The position numbers and the translations under genes are program-made. A model generated the notes under the pieces. That model had not been told where the DNA came from. It was given only the letters and a program-made list of their open reading frames with translations, and did not search any database. This document shows positions 6,212 through 9,164 of a DNA stretch of 9,164 nucleotides, in pieces. The stretch lies in assembly GCA_937884685.1 (NCBI GenBank), contig CAKZYM010000261.1:1-9164 (forward strand), read 5' to 3'. Numbering within the stretch: the stretch's first letter is position 1; each line of letters begins with the position of its first letter. Source of the stretch: an uncultured Calothrix sp. (GTDB taxonomy: Bacteria; Cyanobacteriota; Cyanobacteriia; Cyanobacteriales; Nostocaceae).

Positions 6212-6262
6212 AAGAGTTAGGAGTTAGGAGTTAGGAGTTAGGAGTTAAGAGTTAAGAGTTAA
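6185..6262. repeat. GATTTTG and GAGTTAG heptamer tracts at the ndhF4 3' end
   Basis: GATTTTA, GATTTTG, GATTTTG (6185-6205) lie inside the last codons of ndhF4. Immediately after the stop come four GAGTTAG units (6214-6241) and three GAGTTAA units (6242-6262), all perfect. Confidence 0.95.
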
Positions 6263-6286
6263 GAATAAATAATTCTTTCTCCTTGT

Positions 6287-6325
6287 CTCCCCCTCTTCCC
6301 CCTCTTCCCCCTCTCCCCCTCTCCC
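6287..6325. repeat. C/T-rich tandem repeat
   Basis: Units of CCCCCTCTT followed by shorter CCCCCTCT units form a strand-asymmetric polypyrimidine tract between two heptamer tracts. It is purine-poor on the plus strand. Confidence 0.85.
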
Positions 6326-6326
6326 T

Positions 6327-6360
6327 AATTACGAATTACGAATTACGAATTACGAATTAT
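6327..6360. repeat. ACGAATT heptamer repeats before ndhD4
   Basis: Four perfect ACGAATT units (6331-6358) end 8 bp before the ndhD4 ATG. They are the same family as 2411-2431. No Shine-Dalgarno is visible between the repeats and the start codon. Confidence 0.95.
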
Positions 6361-6366
6361 TCTCCC

Positions 6367-7848
6367 ATGCTGAGTATTTTAGTTTTGCTACCGCTTGTAG
6401 GTGCGGCTTTAGTTGGATTTTTACCTGGTATAACGCCAAAAGCTTCTCGTGGAGTGGCTTTAACTGTTAGTGTTATTTCTTTTTTGTGGACTTTAGTTTT
6501 AGCAAGTCAGTTCAATTTAAGTGAAGTTAATCAACAGTTTAGTGAATTCATTCCTTGGGTCGATACATTAGGTTTAAATTATCGAATTGGGATTGATGGT
6601 TTATCTTTGCCTTTGTTGATATTAAATGCATTGCTGACGGGGATAGCTGTTTATAGTAGCGGTACATCTATATCGCGACCGCGTTTATATTATTCTTTGT
6701 TACTGCTGTTAAATGTAGGAGTGACGGGAGCATTTTTATCTCAAGATTTGCTGCTATTTTTCCTATTTTACGAATTAGAATTAATTCCCTTGTATTTACT
6801 GATTGCGATATGGGGTGGAGAACGTCGGGGTTATGCAGCAACTAAGTTTTTAATTTATACTGCTGTTTCTGGAATTCTGGTTTTAGCAAGTTTTCTCGGT
6901 TTGGTTTGGCTAAGTGGTTCATCTAGTTTTGCTTTGGAAGGATTACAAACTAGTTCAATACCATTAGCCACACAGATTTTATTATTAGTAGGAATTTTAA
7001 TCGGTTTCGGTATCAAAATGCCGTTGGTTCCTCTACATACCTGGCTACCGGATGCTCACGTTGAGGCTTCCACACCAATTTCTATACTTTTAGCTGGAGT
7101 ACTTTTGAAGCTCGGAACCTACGGTATACTTCGCTTTGGGATGTATCTCTTACCGGAAGCTTGGGTTTATTTAAGTCCTTGGTTGGCAACTTGGGCCGTA
7201 ATCAGCGTGCTTTACGGTGCGTCTTGTGCAATTGCTCAGAAAGATATGAAGAAAATGGTTGCTTATAGTTCTGTCGCGCACATGGGGTACATACTTTTAG
7301 GTGCGGCTGCTGCAACACCTTTAAGCATATTAGGTACCGTAATGCAAATGATTAGTCATGGTTTAATTTCAGCGCTGCTATTTTTATTAGTAGGGATTAT
7401 ATATAAAAAAGCAGGCAGCCGTGATTTAGATGTAGTTCAAGGATTGCTCAACCCAGAAAGGGGTTTACCTGTAATTGGTAGCTTAATGGTATTGGGAGTA
7501 ATGGCAAGTGCTGGGATACCGGGAATGGTTGGGTTTATTTCAGAATTTGTGGTGTTTCGTGCCAGCTATGAAGTTTTTCCGATACAAACTTTAGTTTCAA
7601 TGATTGGAACAGGTTTAACCGCTGCTTACTTCTTGATTTTGATGAGCAAAGCCTTTTTTGGTCGCTTATCCGAGCAAGTAATTAATCTACCTCGGGTTTA
7701 CTGGTCGGATAGAATCCCAGCAATTGTTTTAGCAGTATTAATCGTAATTTTTGGTATTCAACCAAACTGGTTAGCCCGTTGGACAGAACCAACCACAAAT
7801 GGAATGATGAGCGTGCAGAATCCGGTTGTGAATGTTTCTTTTAAATAG
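6367..7848 (+). CDS. ndhD4: NdhD4, antiporter-like subunit of the CO2-uptake NDH-1 complex
   Basis: NdhD4 (493 aa from this start) is a NuoM/NdhD-family membrane subunit with about 14 transmembrane helices. It sits next to NdhF4 in the membrane arm of the CO2-hydrating NDH-1 complex. Key residues are visible: E136 in FYELELIPLYLLIAIWGG, K218 in GIKMPLVPLHTWLPDAHVEAST, KDMKKMVAYSSVAHMGY (292-308) and H331 in ISHGLISALLF. The start is set at MLSILVLLPL, the usual NdhD N-terminus. The open frame continues upstream to an ATG at 6283, but those 28 codons are pure C/T-rich and ACGAATT repeat and should not be counted. It lies 155 nt after ndhF4 and 112 nt before cupB. The 4 rather than 3 label rests on neighbours. 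Confidence 0.93.
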   Translation: MLSILVLLPLVGAALVGFLPGITPKASRGVALTVSVISFLWTLVLASQFNLSEVNQQFSEFIPWVDTLGLNYRIGIDGLSLPLLILNALLTGIAVYSSGTSISRPRLYYSLLLLLNVGVTGAFLSQDLLLFFLFYELELIPLYLLIAIWGGERRGYAATKFLIYTAVSGILVLASFLGLVWLSGSSSFALEGLQTSSIPLATQILLLVGILIGFGIKMPLVPLHTWLPDAHVEASTPISILLAGVLLKLGTYGILRFGMYLLPEAWVYLSPWLATWAVISVLYGASCAIAQKDMKKMVAYSSVAHMGYILLGAAAATPLSILGTVMQMISHGLISALLFLLVGIIYKKAGSRDLDVVQGLLNPERGLPVIGSLMVLGVMASAGIPGMVGFISEFVVFRASYEVFPIQTLVSMIGTGLTAAYFLILMSKAFFGRLSEQVINLPRVYWSDRIPAIVLAVLIVIFGIQPNWLARWTEPTTNGMMSVQNPVVNVSFK

Positions 7849-7852
7849 GTAG

Positions 7853-7945
7853 TTATTAGTTGTTAGTGGTTAGTCGTGGATTAACTATTCCAATTAACAA
7901 TTACCAATTACCAATTACCAATTACCAATTCCCAATTCCCAATTA
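7853..7945. repeat. Heptamer repeats between ndhD4 and cupB
   Basis: GTTAGT-type degenerate units (about 7853-7875) are followed by ACAATTA and then six tandem units at 7904-7945 (CCAATTA three times, CCAATTC twice, CCAATTA once). They end a few bases before the cupB Shine-Dalgarno. Confidence 0.9.
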
Positions 7946-7947
7946 AT

Positions 7948-7951
7948 AGGA
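7948..7951 (+). promoter_or_regulatory. cupB: Shine-Dalgarno of cupB
   Basis: AGGA lies 9 nt before the ATG at 7961 and directly follows the CCAATTA repeat tract. It supports this start codon. Confidence 0.6.
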
Positions 7952-7960
7952 TAAATTTTT

Positions 7961-9133
7961 ATGGTAACTACTACAAAAAATAAATCTAATAAGCATCCTT
8001 TAGTTGAATATATTGAAAAGCTATTGAGTGGAGATGCATTACTTCCAGATACTCCAGAAAATTTAATTGAAGTAGTGGGGGTTCTTCACAGCTATGGTGT
8101 TGTATTGGATGCTTATTCAAACAATCTTATCTACTTTGCTAATAATCAATTTTTAGTATTCTTTCCGTTTTTTAAGTATTTTAATGGTGAATTCAGCTTA
8201 AACAAATTACTTCGCCATTGGCAACACGATAGAATTAATTACGAATATGCTGAATATTGTATGAAATCAATGCTTTGGCATGGTGGTGGTGGATTAGATG
8301 AATACGTAGATTCAGACGAATTCAGAGAAAGAGCCAAAGCTGTTATTAATGCAAAATTTAAGAATAATCCTTTAATTTTAGGTCTTAACCAACTCTTTCC
8401 CGAATTTTTAACAGAACAGTTGAGGGTTTGCTCTTATTACAGCGGTTTAGGACAATTTTGGCGCGTCATGTCCGATGCTTTTATGAGTTTATCAGACCTT
8501 TATAACAAAGGGAAAATCACATCAATTTCTCAAGTTGTAGACCATGTAAAAGCTGGTTTGGTAGCAAATGCAGGTAACCTAATCACCTACAGCGTCAAAA
8601 TTCGAGACAAAGTTTACGACATAATTCCTAAAGAAGTTGGTTTAACCTTCTTGATGGATACAGCAGTACCTTATGTAGAAGCAATATTCTTCCGAGGAAC
8701 ACCTTTTCACGGTACGGTTTCCTACAACGCTCAAGCTTATCAAATTCCCCCAGACCAAGGAAGATTTCAGTACGGTGCATTATACGCAGACCCATTACCA
8801 ATCGGAGGTGCGGGAATCCCCCCTACCTTGTTGATGCACGATATGCGTCATTATTTACCCGAATATTTACACGAAGTTTACCGTCAAACTCGTCGAGGAG
8901 AAGATGATTTATTAGTCCAAATTTGTAAAAGCTTTCAAAAGTCAATGTATTGCGTAACCACCGCTGCCATAATGGGATTAATGCCTCATTCCCCAGATAC
9001 TACCGAACCGAGCGAGCAAAAAGCAAATCGGGATTATCTACGAAATTGGATGGATAGATTTACTACTTCAAGATTGCTAGATGTGAACGAGCAGCCTATT
9101 GCTTGTGAGGTTGCTGTAACGAAATGTAATTGA
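7961..9133 (+). CDS. cupB: CupB (ChpX), CO2-hydration protein of the NDH-1MS' complex
   Basis: This 390-aa soluble protein of the ChpXY/Cup family has no signal peptide or clear membrane segment. It docks on the cytosolic face of NdhF and acts as a one-way, carbonic-anhydrase-like CO2-to-bicarbonate converter. Family-like stretches are WQHDRINYEYAEYC (87-100), WHGGGGLDEYVDSDEF (106-121), RVCSYYSGLGQFWRVMSDAF and LLMHDMRHYLPEYLHEVYR (290-308). H86 and R91 have the five-residue spacing of the His and Arg that bind zinc in the CupA structure, so they are probably the metal site. The length fits CupB (about 380 aa) better than CupA (about 430 aa). Being third after ndhF4-ndhD4 and divergent from ccm genes also fits. 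CupA of an inducible operon is the alternative, less likely. Confidence 0.93.
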   Translation: MVTTTKNKSNKHPLVEYIEKLLSGDALLPDTPENLIEVVGVLHSYGVVLDAYSNNLIYFANNQFLVFFPFFKYFNGEFSLNKLLRHWQHDRINYEYAEYCMKSMLWHGGGGLDEYVDSDEFRERAKAVINAKFKNNPLILGLNQLFPEFLTEQLRVCSYYSGLGQFWRVMSDAFMSLSDLYNKGKITSISQVVDHVKAGLVANAGNLITYSVKIRDKVYDIIPKEVGLTFLMDTAVPYVEAIFFRGTPFHGTVSYNAQAYQIPPDQGRFQYGALYADPLPIGGAGIPPTLLMHDMRHYLPEYLHEVYRQTRRGEDDLLVQICKSFQKSMYCVTTAAIMGLMPHSPDTTEPSEQKANRDYLRNWMDRFTTSRLLDVNEQPIACEVAVTKCN

Positions 9134-9164
9134 AGAAGGTTAAAGGATTTTGGATTGTAGGGTG
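9134..9164. other. Start of the spacer after cupB
   Basis: Only 31 bases remain. They include GGATTTTGGATT, one more copy of the GATTTTG heptamer family. No terminator or gene can be judged. Confidence 0.6.

Noticed and set aside
4331..9133. Assignment as the inducible ndhF3-ndhD3-cupA set
   Set aside because: The Cup protein is of CupB length, the genes are divergent from ccmK2 as expected for the ndhF4 set, and no LysR-type regulator gene is next to them. Full alignment would settle it.
1..9164. HIP1 (GCGATCGC) sites, tRNA or rRNA genes, transposase genes
   Set aside because: None were seen on reading through the window on both strands.

Overview
The window is chromosomal DNA of a cyanobacterium and holds most of a CO2-concentrating-mechanism (CCM) locus. 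On the minus strand lie the beta-carboxysome shell and scaffold genes ccmK2, ccmK1, ccmL and ccmM. On the plus strand, divergently, lie genes for a specialised NDH-1 CO2-uptake complex: ndhF4, ndhD4 and cupB (chpX). The AT-rich base composition, the head-to-head ccm/ndhF4-ndhD4-cupB layout and the many 7-bp tandem repeats between genes all fit a filamentous, heterocyst-forming cyanobacterium (Nostoc/Calothrix/Rivularia-like). The genus is inference. No HIP1 octamer (GCGATCGC) was seen.

Layout: 1-127 heptamer repeats, with ccmN expected just beyond the left edge; 129-1889 ccmM(-); 1890-1989 repeats; 1990-2289 ccmL(-); 2290-2435 spacer with a hairpin and heptamers; 2436-2780 ccmK1(-); 2781-3378 an unusually long spacer with a possible terminator, a palindromic element and a possible promoter; 3379-3687 ccmK2(-); 3688-4330 AT-rich divergent control region; 4331-6211 ndhF4(+); 6212-6366 repeats; 6367-7848 ndhD4(+); 7849-7960 repeats; 7961-9133 cupB(+).

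How the genes work together: NdhF4 and NdhD4 are the distal membrane subunits of the NDH-1MS' complex. With the peripheral protein CupB they convert cytosolic CO2 to bicarbonate, driven by photosynthetic electron flow. Bicarbonate enters the carboxysome, whose facets are CcmK2/CcmK1 hexamers and whose vertices are CcmL pentamers. CcmM cross-links Rubisco through three SSU-like domains and carries an apparently intact gamma-carbonic-anhydrase domain.

The genes belong to known systems; I do not see a wholly new one. The most notable details are: a strong internal Shine-Dalgarno and GTG in ccmM that should yield a short M35-like form; heptamer repeats at nearly every gene junction, one forming the 3' end of ndhF4; and a ~108-bp multi-hairpin element flanked by AAAATCC units between ccmK2 and ccmK1.
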